A model generated the notes under the pieces. The model worked only from the letters and a program-made list of their open reading frames with translations. It was not told where the DNA came from and did no database searches. The position numbers and the translations under genes are program-made. A DNA stretch of 64,000 nt from Arthrobacter crystallopoietes (GTDB lineage Bacteria > Actinomycetota > Actinomycetes > Actinomycetales > Micrococcaceae), in assembly GCF_017603825.1 (NCBI RefSeq), contig NZ_CP072014.1, positions 1,116,001 through 1,180,000 of the forward strand, in the 5' to 3' direction. Below are positions 1-8,747 of this stretch, piece after piece. How positions within the stretch are numbered: the stretch's first letter is position 1; each line of letters starts with the position of its first letter.

Positions 1-2
1 AC

Positions 3-617
3 GACGGCGGTGCCTCCGACAATGCGCTGCCGGCACTTCCGCCCGTGGTCGCTACGCCGGGCGGAGCGGACCTCTCCGCCGGAGCCGGGCAACGCGTAGA
101 ACGCTCCGGCGGTCCGGTGCAGGCCGCGGCCAAGGAACCGGGCAACCCGCGCGGCAACGGTACCGACTCGCGGGTCCGAGCCAGCGGACAGCCGCCCGCT
201 GTTCCCGCCGCACCCGCTGTGCCGGATTCGGCAGCGAAGGCTTCGGGCGGCAAAGGCCAGCCGGCCGGCGGCCAGGCCAAGGAAAAGGCCAAGGCGGATG
301 ACAACGCCCACGACAAACCGAAGGCCAACAAGCCCGAAACCAAGCCCCAGAAGCTTGCCGACGAAGCAGTCCGAAACGCCGTGCCGAACGCCGGGAAGGC
401 GCAGCAGCCCGTGAAGCGGCTCGTGCGGCGCGCCGTCGAGGGTGCCCCGCTCGTCAACAGGGGCCAGGACAAGCAGGCGCCCGGACAGGCCGAGGACAAG
501 GGCAGCGGAGCGGCGGAAAAGCAGTCCGGTCCGGTCGAAAAGATCGTGGAAAAAGGCGTGGACCCAACCGCGGATCGGTTGGGCAGAACCATGGGCAACG
601 TAGCAGACAGGGACTGA
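3..617 (+). CDS. 3' end of an Ala/Pro/Lys-rich low-complexity protein (partial)
   Basis: The reading frame is open from the window edge to a TGA at 615-617, so the gene most likely begins upstream; the GTG at 45 is only the first possible start codon inside the window. The visible ~204 residues are almost entirely Ala, Pro, Gly, Lys and Gln with no hydrophobic segment, no cysteine and no motif I recognise. The composition is that of a disordered, charged tail or linker of a secreted or wall-associated protein. It converges on the peroxidase gene and shares a bidirectional terminator with it. Function unknown. Confidence 0.55.
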   Translation, partial: DGGASDNALPALPPVVATPGGADLSAGAGQRVERSGGPVQAAAKEPGNPRGNGTDSRVRASGQPPAVPAAPAVPDSAAKASGGKGQPAGGQAKEKAKADDNAHDKPKANKPETKPQKLADEAVRNAVPNAGKAQQPVKRLVRRAVEGAPLVNRGQDKQAPGQAEDKGSGAAEKQSGPVEKIVEKGVDPTADRLGRTMGNVADRD

Positions 618-633
618 GCCGCAGAACTCAGGC

Positions 634-668
634 AAAAGCCAGGCCCCGGTTTCCCGGAGCCTGGCTTT
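634..668. terminator. bidirectional intrinsic terminator
   Basis: An 11-bp inverted repeat (AAAAGCCAGGC ... GCCTGGCTTTT) with a short GC-rich loop lies between two convergent genes. It has A-runs on the left and T-runs on the right, so it works in both directions. Confidence 0.85.
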
Positions 669-686
669 TTAGGTGGCCGGTTCGGC

Positions 687-3600
687 TCAGAACAGGATGC
701 TCATCGCATTCCAGCCGCTGTTGCCGATGACCTGCGGGCTGAGCAGCCTGCCGGTCCCGTTACCGGGGTAGAGCAGCAACCGTCCGTCACCATCCCGGGC
801 GATCACGTCCGGGTTGGTGTCGCCGTTGAGGTCACCGGGGCTGAAGATGGCGCTCATGGAGTTCCACCCCGTCCCGATCTGGATCCGCGGATCCAGCCTG
901 CCGGTGCCGGTGCCCGGGTACATCCACAGCCGTCCGTCCGTGGTCCGTGCCACCAGGTCCGAGTTGCCGTCCCCGTCGAAGTCGCCGGGGCTGTGCAGGC
1001 TGGTGATGGAGTTCCACCCGCTGGAGCCCATCAGCTCGCGCGGCTCGAAGCGGCCCGCGCCGTTGCCCGGGTAGAACCAGAGCCGGCCCGAGGTGTCACG
1101 GGCAATCAGATCCGTGTCGCCGTCGTTGTCCGAATCGCCGCCGCTGAAGACGGCGTTGATGGAGTTCCAGCCGCTGGAGCCGATAAGGATCCGGGTGCCG
1201 AGCCTGCCTTCGCCGTCGCCGGGGTAGAGCCAGAGCCGGCCGGAGCCGTCGCTGTCCTTGGCGATGATGTCCGCCTTGCCGTCCCCGTCGAAGTCGCCGG
1301 GGCTGGCGATGGCGTTCATGGAGTTCCAGCCGCTGGCGCCGAGCACGGTTCGGGCCTGCAGGTTGCCTTCGCCGTCGCTGCGGTACAGCCACAGCCGGCC
1401 GTTGCCGTCGCGCGCCACCAGATCGGCGAAACCGTCGCTGGTGAAGTCGACGTTCTTGACCGTGGCAGGCTTGCCGGCCTCCGTGGTGAAGCTCCAGGCG
1501 GTGGTTGCCACCGGGTTGTCGAAGGCATCCCGGATGGCCGTGGCGCCGCCAGTCACCGTGACCTGGTACTGGGTGTTGGCAGCCAGGTCGGCAACCGGAT
1601 CGAGTACCGCCGTCATGTTCCCGTCGGTGTAGGTCACGGTGGCTTCTACGGTTGCGTTGGTGGCGGCGTTGCGCAGCACCATGGTGGTGCCGTTGACGCC
1701 GGTCACCGGTTCGCTGAAGGTCACCGTGGGATTGGTGCCGATCAGGATTCCCGTTGCCGCATCCGCCGGGGTCTTGGCAGTAACCGTCGGAGCTACTGTC
1801 TCCACCGGTGTGACTGCGTTCGACTCTGCGGAGAAGGTTCCCGTGCCCACCGCGTTCACCGCGGCGACCAGGAACCGCAGCGAGCTGCCGGCCGGCAGGT
1901 CGGTGACCACCATGCTCGTGGCGGTGGCTCCGGCGTTCCGGAGGGCACCCACCTGGGCATTGGCGGCGTCGATCACCTTGATGGTGTAGCCCGTGATTGC
2001 CGAGCCGCCGTTGGTTGCCGGAGCGCTCCAGCGGACCGTGGCCTGCTGGTCGCCGGCGGTGGCGGTGCCGATGGCCGGGGCAGCGGCCGCAACCGGAGCC
2101 GGGGTCACCTGCGCACTCGGAGCGGAGTAGGCGCCAGCGCCTGCTTCGTTGACCGCGCGGATCTGAAAGCGGTACGCCGTCCCGTTGGTCAGGCCGTCCA
2201 CCAGCAGCGACGTCGTGGTGGCATCGACCCGCCGAAGCGCGCCGACCTGGGCACCGTTGGCATCCAGGACCCGGACATCGAAAGCGGTGATGGAGGAACC
2301 TGCCGGTGCAAACCAGCCCACGGTCGCCGAAGCGTTGCCGCCGGTGGCCGTGACGCCGGTGGGCGCCGCCGGTACCTGCGTGTCGGCGAACACCAGACGC
2401 TCAATGTTGCGCAGGGTGTCGGTGCCGTCGCCGGTCAGGGCTGCGTCATCTCCATCAGTCACGTTGTGCGTGACGGTGGTGACGCTGCCCGCCGCGCCCG
2501 GCTGGGCCCCGGCCGGGGTGGTGGTGACGGTGTAGTTGCTGCTGATATCGCTGAACACCGCTACGTCCGCGTTACCCGGGGTCGCGCTGTCCACGATTTC
2601 ACGAACGACGACGATGTTGCCCGGATCCACCTTGCCGGCAAAGACCGCCTGCTGCAGGGTCTCCGTGCTGCCGGCCATGTAGGGCTTTGTCAGGCCTGTT
2701 GCCGAGCCGATCTCGGTGGCTGCGTCGGATGCATTGGTCCGGACGCTGAGCCGGACTTTCAGTTCCTTGTCGCCGTCGAGAATATCGTCGGCCCCGCGTC
2801 CCTCGATGGTGTCGTTGCCGCCGCCGCCGAGGATGATGTTGCCTTCGCCCCAGACCGCCGTGCCGGACGTTGCACCGGCGGGCAGCAGGGCTTCCAAGCC
2901 GCGGATGCGTTTGACGCTGTCAGCGTCCAGCCAATTGCTTCCGGAGAAGCCCTCGGCCACCGCGGTCCGGGGCACCACGCTGTCGCCGCGCAGGATGTCG
3001 TTCCTGCTGCCGCCCGAGAGCCCTTCGATTTCCGCATGGCGGTCGCGCAGGACGTCCACCGGAAGCGGGACACCCAGCAGCTTCAGCTCCAGGTCCGCAT
3101 CCGCGGGCAGTTCGTCGAACTCGTAGCTGGACCAGTCGAACCCGGCCGCTCCCGCGTTGCGCTCGATGCCGGGGCCGGCGAGCATAATGTCGTCTCCGCC
3201 TTCAGCGTCGTAATCATCATCGCCGTTCTGGCCGTTGATGACGTCGTGGCCCGGTTTGTTGGGATCGTCGAAGAAGGGAGCGCCGGAATCGCCCTGCAGC
3301 AGGTCGGCCCCGTCACCGCCTTCGATCCAGTCATCGCCGGAGTCGGCGAACACGGTGTCTGCTCCGCCGCCGGCGATGATGAAGTCATCGCCCGGTCCGC
3401 CGAAGTGCTCGTTGGTGTTGGCCCCGCCGTTGAGGAGGTCCTTGCCGTCGCCGCCCAGGATGATGTCCAGGCCTGGTCCGGCATCGATCGCGTCATTGCC
3501 GGGGCCGCCCTTGGGAACGTCGTCCCCGGCCGCGTCCGTGATGATGTCGTTGCCCTCGCCGCCGAGGGCGGTGTCGGCGCCGTCGTTGCCTTCGATGCGG

Positions 3601-6545
3601 TCATTGCCCGGGCCGCCCCAGAACGTGTCATTGTCGACGCCGCCCCAGACCAGGTCCCTGCCGTCGGTACCGTTGAAGACGCTTTGGCCATTGATGCCCG
3701 GAGGGTCGATCGAGTTCATCGTGCGGTAGCGGATGGTGCCGTCCGGCATCCGGATCAGCAGTTCGGTCTCGTTGCATTCCGACGCCGGGTCATCCGCGAT
3801 GTTCGTGCCGGTGCCGCCCAGGTTGGCCAGCTGGAACTTGCAGTCGGCGGTGGAGAACACGTCGGCCGTGATGGAGTGCGCGTTGGTGTTGCGCATGATC
3901 ATCTCGCCGAAGGAGTTGCCTTCCAGCTGGGAGAACAGGTTCATGCCCGGCGTACGCACCAGGTAGTAGAACCGGTCGCCGTTCTGCAGGTCGAGCATCT
4001 GCTTTTCAAACACGTAGTTGAAGGTCGAGCCCAGCAGGCCGCCGAACAGGTTGGTGCGTTCGGCGAGGCCGCCCATCCAGAGGTCTACGGTGTCCAGGCC
4101 GGTTGGCTTGTCCGCCCAGGTTCCGGTGGCGCCCATGAAGTCGCCTGCATCGGCGGGAATGGATTCCGGCGCGGTGTCGAACGGCGGATCCACGATCAGC
4201 CGGGCGGCCTCCCGCTTCTGAGCCAGCGTGGTCTTGGATGTGATGGTTTCGTGCGTGCCGTAGGCGGCAACGAAGTTCACCAGCGACTCGGGATGCTTGA
4301 TGTTCAGCCCGAAGTCGATCCAGTTCTTGTAGGGCATCAGCTGGCTGTCATTGGTCTTGCCGTACAGCTCCTTGCGCAGGTCGTTCAGCGAGGGCAGGCC
4401 GGTTTCCCGGGCCCGGGCCATGTTGATGGCGGCCAGATCCAGCGGCAGGCCCAGCAGGTTGCTGCGCAGTGTGTCGGTCACGAACTCGTCGAGCTCGTTG
4501 CCCACCTGGTTGGACATGCCCATGGCGATGCTGCCGGCCGCGGACTTGGAGTCCAGGACGCCGGCGGAACCGCCGTCGGTATAGGCCACCGGGTTGAGGA
4601 AGCCGTTCAGCAGCGGCGTATCGTTCGATGAGCCGTCCTCGTTGGTGCGCGCGATCGTGTCGGTGAGCATCGAGTGGCCGAACCGGTACACGGCGTGGGC
4701 AAACTCGGCGCTGATCGCGGAGTTCACGTCGTCGTGGTAGCCGGAGAACGGTTCGATGAGCGGTTGGACCTTGCGGGCAAACTCCTCGAAGGCCAGGTGC
4801 TGGTATTCCATCTCGGTGATGAAGCGGGCGGCCTGGAACAGGCGCTCGCCGTGCCAGCCACCAGCGCCGGCGGCCAGCTGCCATTCCTTGAGGGCGGCGT
4901 CGCCCCGGGCATTGCCGGTGTCTTCGGTGAGGACCTTCTGGATGTCATCCACCAGGCGGTTGTGCTCTGAGTGGAAGATCTGGTGGATCGAGGTCAGGCC
5001 GATGTTCTCGTTGACGCGGCCGTCGCCGGCGACGAAGTGCCGGTCCAGCATCTCGTTGTCGTACGTTCCGGCGGTCTGGCGTGCGGTGGCCGGGGTGATG
5101 GCGGTGTCTGTGTCCGCGATCAGTCCCGGAGCGGGAACCGCGTTATGCGCGATGTCCTCGATGAAGGCTTCGCTGACGCGGTCAACGTTGGTGGGCGCTG
5201 GCACGGGGGCGGCGAGGTTGCCTTCCACGAGTCCGGTCGCCGTCACATACTGCGGGAGGCCGTTGGGACCCGGCACGAATTTGCCGTACGGATCGGTGAG
5301 GATCACCGGGATTTTCAGTGCGTCGGCGTCGACCAGCTTCAGGCCGAGCTGCTCTGCAGCCTGCTTCTTCAGCAGCTGCCAGGTGCCCATGCCGCCGTCG
5401 GCCGAGGTCAGCAGCTCGCCGGTGGAGACGGGTTTGCCGGCGGTGTTCTTCGCATAGGTGCGCAGGAAAACCTGGTGTGCCGGATGGGAAGCGTAGGTCT
5501 GGGACTGGTCCACGTAGGGATTGGTCCGGTTGGTGGCTTCCTGGATGTCGTCGGCGGTGCCCATCTGGCCGTCGGGGCCGGGCTGGTTGGTGGCCCGGGT
5601 CACTGCCATGAAGCGCAGATGCGGCGGCAGGTCATCGGCCGTGTTCAGCTTCCCGTCGCGTCCGGGGATCAGTGGGTCATCGTCCTTCAGCGGGACATAG
5701 ACCGTGCCGCCGGACTTGCTGACCAGGTCGAGGCCGTGGTCGAAGAACTGTCCGAAGAGTGTGAACAGCCCGTTGTATGGCGGCGAGAGTCCGACGTCGG
5801 TGGTGACATTCGGAATGAACAGTGTTTCCCCCGATGGAACACAGCCCTCGGGAAGGCCCGCCGTTGTCGGTGTTGGATCGGTGGTGCAGGGGACAACGCC
5901 GTCGGTGCCCTGGCTGCGCAAAGGAAAGCCCGCCGCCTTGACGGCTGCGGGGTTGGTGGACGTCTGGTCCACAATCAGGTTGCTGATGACGCGTGGCTGC
6001 GAGTCCCAAACGTCCTTCTTGGACGCATATCCAGGGTCGCCAGCGGCGGTAACGAACGGCGAGGTGCTGTCTTCGGCCGGCCGGAAGTCCGGCGTGGTGA
6101 GCCGCGGGAACTTCTCCTGCGCCGCACCGAAGTTTTCGCGGTCCTCCTGCAGGTTGTTGCAGGAACCGTCCACTGTGCGCAGGCCGTAGGAGACCAGTGG
6201 GCCCGGCACCTGGTTGGGGCCGTTGCCGAGCAGCGCTCCGCAGGGACCCGTGGCGGACGTCGTGTTGGCCACATGGGCCTCGGAAATCTTGATCTGCTTG
6301 AGAATGAACGCCAGATCCGCTGGCGTAACGGTAAATCCCTGGCCCACCACCCCAGCGTGGGCCGGACCTGCAAGGGCGGGAAGGCCCAGCGACGTGGTTA
6401 GTACAAGTGCGAGCATACCGGCGACGCCGCGGCGCCGGTACCCAGTTTGTTTCGTGGCCGGTTGCCCGGCACCAGCTTCACGGGAGGACGACTTGCGCCC
6501 CCGCGCATCCTCCCGCTTATTCCCCATAACCCTGTGAGTGAACAT
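687..6545 (-). CDS. secreted animal-type haem peroxidase with RTX, FN3, Ig-like and FG-GAP domains (MopA-like)
   Basis: A 1952-residue exported protein. The signal sequence ends near residue 64 (GPAHA). The peroxidase domain spans about 110-940: distal-His motif GQFFDHGLDL (His270), GLTSIHQIFHSEHNRLV (515-532) and proximal-His motif AVYRFGHSML (His624). The Arg of mammalian REHNRL is Ser here. RTX-type GGxGxD calcium-binding repeats follow at ~965-1120 and ~1240-1265, then two fibronectin III domains (~1395-1575), a bacterial Ig-like domain (~1580-1685) and C-terminal FG-GAP/VCBS repeats (~1690-1952) with a repeated SGWNSM motif. This layout resembles the RTX haem peroxidases (MopA) linked to Mn(II) oxidation. 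Start ATG 6545 has a GAGGGG Shine-Dalgarno; ATG 6527 is an alternative. Monocistronic. The peroxidase fold is secure; the substrate is inference. Confidence 0.85.
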   Translation of the reverse strand: MFTHRVMGNKREDARGRKSSSREAGAGQPATKQTGYRRRGVAGMLALVLTTSLGLPALAGPAHAGVVGQGFTVTPADLAFILKQIKISEAHVANTTSATGPCGALLGNGPNQVPGPLVSYGLRTVDGSCNNLQEDRENFGAAQEKFPRLTTPDFRPAEDSTSPFVTAAGDPGYASKKDVWDSQPRVISNLIVDQTSTNPAAVKAAGFPLRSQGTDGVVPCTTDPTPTTAGLPEGCVPSGETLFIPNVTTDVGLSPPYNGLFTLFGQFFDHGLDLVSKSGGTVYVPLKDDDPLIPGRDGKLNTADDLPPHLRFMAVTRATNQPGPDGQMGTADDIQEATNRTNPYVDQSQTYASHPAHQVFLRTYAKNTAGKPVSTGELLTSADGGMGTWQLLKKQAAEQLGLKLVDADALKIPVILTDPYGKFVPGPNGLPQYVTATGLVEGNLAAPVPAPTNVDRVSEAFIEDIAHNAVPAPGLIADTDTAITPATARQTAGTYDNEMLDRHFVAGDGRVNENIGLTSIHQIFHSEHNRLVDDIQKVLTEDTGNARGDAALKEWQLAAGAGGWHGERLFQAARFITEMEYQHLAFEEFARKVQPLIEPFSGYHDDVNSAISAEFAHAVYRFGHSMLTDTIARTNEDGSSNDTPLLNGFLNPVAYTDGGSAGVLDSKSAAGSIAMGMSNQVGNELDEFVTDTLRSNLLGLPLDLAAINMARARETGLPSLNDLRKELYGKTNDSQLMPYKNWIDFGLNIKHPESLVNFVAAYGTHETITSKTTLAQKREAARLIVDPPFDTAPESIPADAGDFMGATGTWADKPTGLDTVDLWMGGLAERTNLFGGLLGSTFNYVFEKQMLDLQNGDRFYYLVRTPGMNLFSQLEGNSFGEMIMRNTNAHSITADVFSTADCKFQLANLGGTGTNIADDPASECNETELLIRMPDGTIRYRTMNSIDPPGINGQSVFNGTDGRDLVWGGVDNDTFWGGPGNDRIEGNDGADTALGGEGNDIITDAAGDDVPKGGPGNDAIDAGPGLDIILGGDGKDLLNGGANTNEHFGGPGDDFIIAGGGADTVFADSGDDWIEGGDGADLLQGDSGAPFFDDPNKPGHDVINGQNGDDDYDAEGGDDIMLAGPGIERNAGAAGFDWSSYEFDELPADADLELKLLGVPLPVDVLRDRHAEIEGLSGGSRNDILRGDSVVPRTAVAEGFSGSNWLDADSVKRIRGLEALLPAGATSGTAVWGEGNIILGGGGNDTIEGRGADDILDGDKELKVRLSVRTNASDAATEIGSATGLTKPYMAGSTETLQQAVFAGKVDPGNIVVVREIVDSATPGNADVAVFSDISSNYTVTTTPAGAQPGAAGSVTTVTHNVTDGDDAALTGDGTDTLRNIERLVFADTQVPAAPTGVTATGGNASATVGWFAPAGSSITAFDVRVLDANGAQVGALRRVDATTTSLLVDGLTNGTAYRFQIRAVNEAGAGAYSAPSAQVTPAPVAAAAPAIGTATAGDQQATVRWSAPATNGGSAITGYTIKVIDAANAQVGALRNAGATATSMVVTDLPAGSSLRFLVAAVNAVGTGTFSAESNAVTPVETVAPTVTAKTPADAATGILIGTNPTVTFSEPVTGVNGTTMVLRNAATNATVEATVTYTDGNMTAVLDPVADLAANTQYQVTVTGGATAIRDAFDNPVATTAWSFTTEAGKPATVKNVDFTSDGFADLVARDGNGRLWLYRSDGEGNLQARTVLGASGWNSMNAIASPGDFDGDGKADIIAKDSDGSGRLWLYPGDGEGRLGTRILIGSSGWNSINAVFSGGDSDNDGDTDLIARDTSGRLWFYPGNGAGRFEPRELMGSSGWNSITSLHSPGDFDGDGNSDLVARTTDGRLWMYPGTGTGRLDPRIQIGTGWNSMSAIFSPGDLNGDTNPDVIARDGDGRLLLYPGNGTGRLLSPQVIGNSGWNAMSILF

Positions 6546-6722
6546 CTAAGACCCCTCGGTCTCGATTAGCGGCTCATCAGTCGACGCGGACTTCATCGAT
6601 TGTTAATGGGCCGGAGTTAATCGTCGAGGGAGGACCTTGGTAAAAACCTAGAGATGGGGGGTCTGCGGCATCCCCTAAATAAGGGGACCGGCGCGTTCCG
6701 GGTTGGATTGTAGGGAAACACA

Positions 6723-6762
6723 GAGGGGGCAAACGGTTGCCACAGGCACCGCTTGCCCCCTC
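6723..6762 (-). terminator. stem-loop after the CoA-binding protein gene
   Basis: A perfect 10-bp inverted repeat (GAGGGGGCAA / TTGCCCCCTC) lies 13 bases past the stop codon of the sfnG-metY-CoA-binding operon. There is no strong T-run on the exit side, so it may be a weak or Rho-assisted terminator. The remaining ~180 bases up to the peroxidase start hold its promoter region; I see no further gene there. Confidence 0.6.
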
Positions 6763-6774
6763 CAGATGGGTTAA

Positions 6775-7275
6775 TCAGGCTGTCAGCTGGCGTTTCGAGG
6801 AGATAACTCCGGTATCGAAACCGGCCAGGTGCAGACCGCCATGGAAGCGTGCATGCTCGATCTTGACGCAGCGGTCCATGACCACGTTCAGCCCGGCCGC
6901 CTCCGCCTTGGCCGCAACTTCCTCATGCCAGGAACCGAGCTGGAGCCAGATGGTCTTCGCGCCCACGGCGATGGACTCATCCAGCACGCCGGGGAGGTCA
7001 TCGTGCTTGCGGAAGACCTCCACGAGGTCCGGAACCTCGGGCAGGTCCGCCAGCGAGGCGTAGACCGGCTGGCCCAGGATCTCCTTGGCTACCGGGTTCA
7101 CAAAGTAGACCTTGTACTTGCTCGACGAGAGCAGGTAGGTGGCCACAAAGTAGCTGGCCCGGCTCGGCTTGTCCGAGGCGCCCACAATGGCGATGGTCTT
7201 GGTGTTGCGCAGAATGTTCAGGCGCTCCGGTGCGGACGGCCCGACCCATTTGCGCTCTGGCGCGGATACGCTCAC
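6775..7275 (-). CDS. CoA-binding domain protein (YccU family), sulfur operon
   Basis: A 166-residue cytosolic protein of the YccU/CoA-binding Rossmann family. IAIVGASDKPSRASYFVA (~29-46) is the nucleotide-binding loop; VGAKTIWLQLGS and AGLNVVMDRCVKIE are the other family blocks, the latter with a conserved Cys. The molecular function of this family is not established. Its ATG overlaps the metY stop by 4 bp, so it should be translationally coupled to the O-acetylhomoserine sulfhydrylase and belong to the SAM-riboswitch operon. A paralogue sits at 18074-18490 in the same locus. The partnership with sulfur genes suggests a role in sulfur or CoA-thiol chemistry (inference). Confidence 0.8.
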   Translation of the reverse strand: MSVSAPERKWVGPSAPERLNILRNTKTIAIVGASDKPSRASYFVATYLLSSSKYKVYFVNPVAKEILGQPVYASLADLPEVPDLVEVFRKHDDLPGVLDESIAVGAKTIWLQLGSWHEEVAAKAEAAGLNVVMDRCVKIEHARFHGGLHLAGFDTGVISSKRQLTA

Positions 7276-8747
7276 TTGGCAGCTCCTTCTTCGGCTTCGA
7301 CGAGATCCTCGACCGACTCGACCACCCGCGTGCCCGGCTCGGTGTGCGCACTGCGGGCCGCCGGAACGGTGCAGGATTCACCGGCATAGGCAGGTGACGC
7401 GAACTCCGAGGTATCGAAGACGTCGTCTTCATGGTCCCGGCTGGGGCCATGCTCGGCGCCGGCATGCTGGGACTCGGCCAGGGCCTGGTCCAGGTCCCAC
7501 AGGATGTCGTCCACGTCTTCGAGACCCACGGAAATGCGGATCAGGTCCTCGGGCACCCCGGCGGCCAGCAGTTGTTCGCCGGTCAGCTGCTGGTGCGTGG
7601 TCGAGCCCGGGTGCAGGACCAGGGTCCGCGCGTCGCCGATATTCGCCAGGTGGGAGGCCAGCTGCAGGGACTCGATGAACTTCTGTCCCGCAACGCGGCC
7701 GCCCTTGACCCCGAAGGAGAACACCGATCCGACACCTTGCGGGAGGTACTTCCGGCCGCGTTCGTGGTGCGGGTGCGAAGGCAGGCCTGCATAGTTGACC
7801 CAGGAGACGCGCTCGTCCGCCTCGAGCCATTCAGCGACCCGGCGGGCGTTCTTCAGGTGCTCGTCCATCCGCTGCGGCAGCGTCTCCACGCCCTGCAGCA
7901 GCTGGAACGCGGACTGCGCCGACAGCGACGGCCCGATGTCGCGCAGCTGCTCCGAGCGCAGCTTGGTCAGGAAGCCGTACTCGCCGAAGTTGCCCCACCA
8001 GGAGACATTGCCGTACGAGGGCACCGGCTCCGTCATCTGCGGGAACTTGCCGTTGCCCCAGTTGAAAAGACCGCTTTCGACGACGACGCCGCCCAGCGTG
8101 GTGCCGTGGCCGCCAAGGAACTTGGTGGCCGAGTGGATGACGATGTCCGCGCCGTGCTCGATCGGACGGATCAGGTACGGCGTACTCAAGGTGGCGTCGA
8201 CGATCAGGGGGATCCCGGCGTCGTGCGCTACCTTGGCCAGGCCCTCAAGATCGGCAATGTCGCCGGACGGGTTGGCGACGATCTCCGTGTAGACGGCCTT
8301 CGTGTTCTCCTGCACTGCCGCGGCGAAATCTGCCGGATCATTGCTGTCGATGAACGTGGTCTCCACACCGAAGCGGCGCAGGGTGACGTCGAGCTGGGTG
8401 ATCGTCCCGCCGTAGAGCTTCGAAGAGGCCACGATGTGGTCCCCGGCACCCGTCAGTGCGGCGAAGGTGATGAATTCCGCGGCCATGCCGGAGGACGTGG
8501 CGACGGCGCCGATGCCGCCTTCGAGCGAGGCGATCCGCTCCTCGAACGCGGCCACCGTGGGGTTGCCGATCCGCGAGTAGATGTTGCCGTACTTCTGCAG
8601 CGCGAAGAGGTTGGCGGCGTCGTCGGTGTCCTTGAAGACGAAGGACGTGGACTGGTAAATCGGTACGGCGCGGGCACCGTGCTCGGCATCGGGAGTTCCA
8701 CCCGCATGCAGGGCACGGGTGCGGAAGCCGAATGTGCGTTCAGCCAT
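7272..8747 (-). CDS. metY: O-acetylhomoserine sulfhydrylase (PLP-dependent)
   Basis: Cytosolic enzyme that condenses O-acetylhomoserine with sulfide to give homocysteine. It belongs to the Cys/Met-metabolism PLP family. Visible features: IYSRIGNPT (56-64), SSGMAAEF (85-92), LIVDATLSTPYL (181-192, usually DNTFATPYL) and the PLP lysine in HSATKFLGGHG (Lys209). At 491 residues it is ~55 longer than usual, because of an acidic C-terminal tail after ~435. The ATG overlaps the sfnG stop by one base (TAATG), and the gene overlaps the CoA-binding gene downstream by 4 bp. A SAM-I riboswitch upstream of sfnG controls the operon. A cysteine-synthase side activity is known for the family. Confidence 0.92.
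   Translation of the reverse strand: MAERTFGFRTRALHAGGTPDAEHGARAVPIYQSTSFVFKDTDDAANLFALQKYGNIYSRIGNPTVAAFEERIASLEGGIGAVATSSGMAAEFITFAALTGAGDHIVASSKLYGGTITQLDVTLRRFGVETTFIDSNDPADFAAAVQENTKAVYTEIVANPSGDIADLEGLAKVAHDAGIPLIVDATLSTPYLIRPIEHGADIVIHSATKFLGGHGTTLGGVVVESGLFNWGNGKFPQMTEPVPSYGNVSWWGNFGEYGFLTKLRSEQLRDIGPSLSAQSAFQLLQGVETLPQRMDEHLKNARRVAEWLEADERVSWVNYAGLPSHPHHERGRKYLPQGVGSVFSFGVKGGRVAGQKFIESLQLASHLANIGDARTLVLHPGSTTHQQLTGEQLLAAGVPEDLIRISVGLEDVDDILWDLDQALAESQHAGAEHGPSRDHEDDVFDTSEFASPAYAGESCTVPAARSAHTEPGTRVVESVEDLVEAEEGAAK

Noticed and set aside
1000-4000. Regularly spaced repeats resembling a CRISPR or satellite array
   Set aside because: They are in-frame coding repeats (FG-GAP and RTX units) of the peroxidase; the repeats are not identical and there are no unique spacers.
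993-4631. A 1212-residue plus-strand open frame opposite the peroxidase gene
   Set aside because: It mirrors the coding frame of a protein with clear domains. Long antisense frames are expected from GC-rich third positions, and its product is Val/Gly/Ala-rich with no motif.
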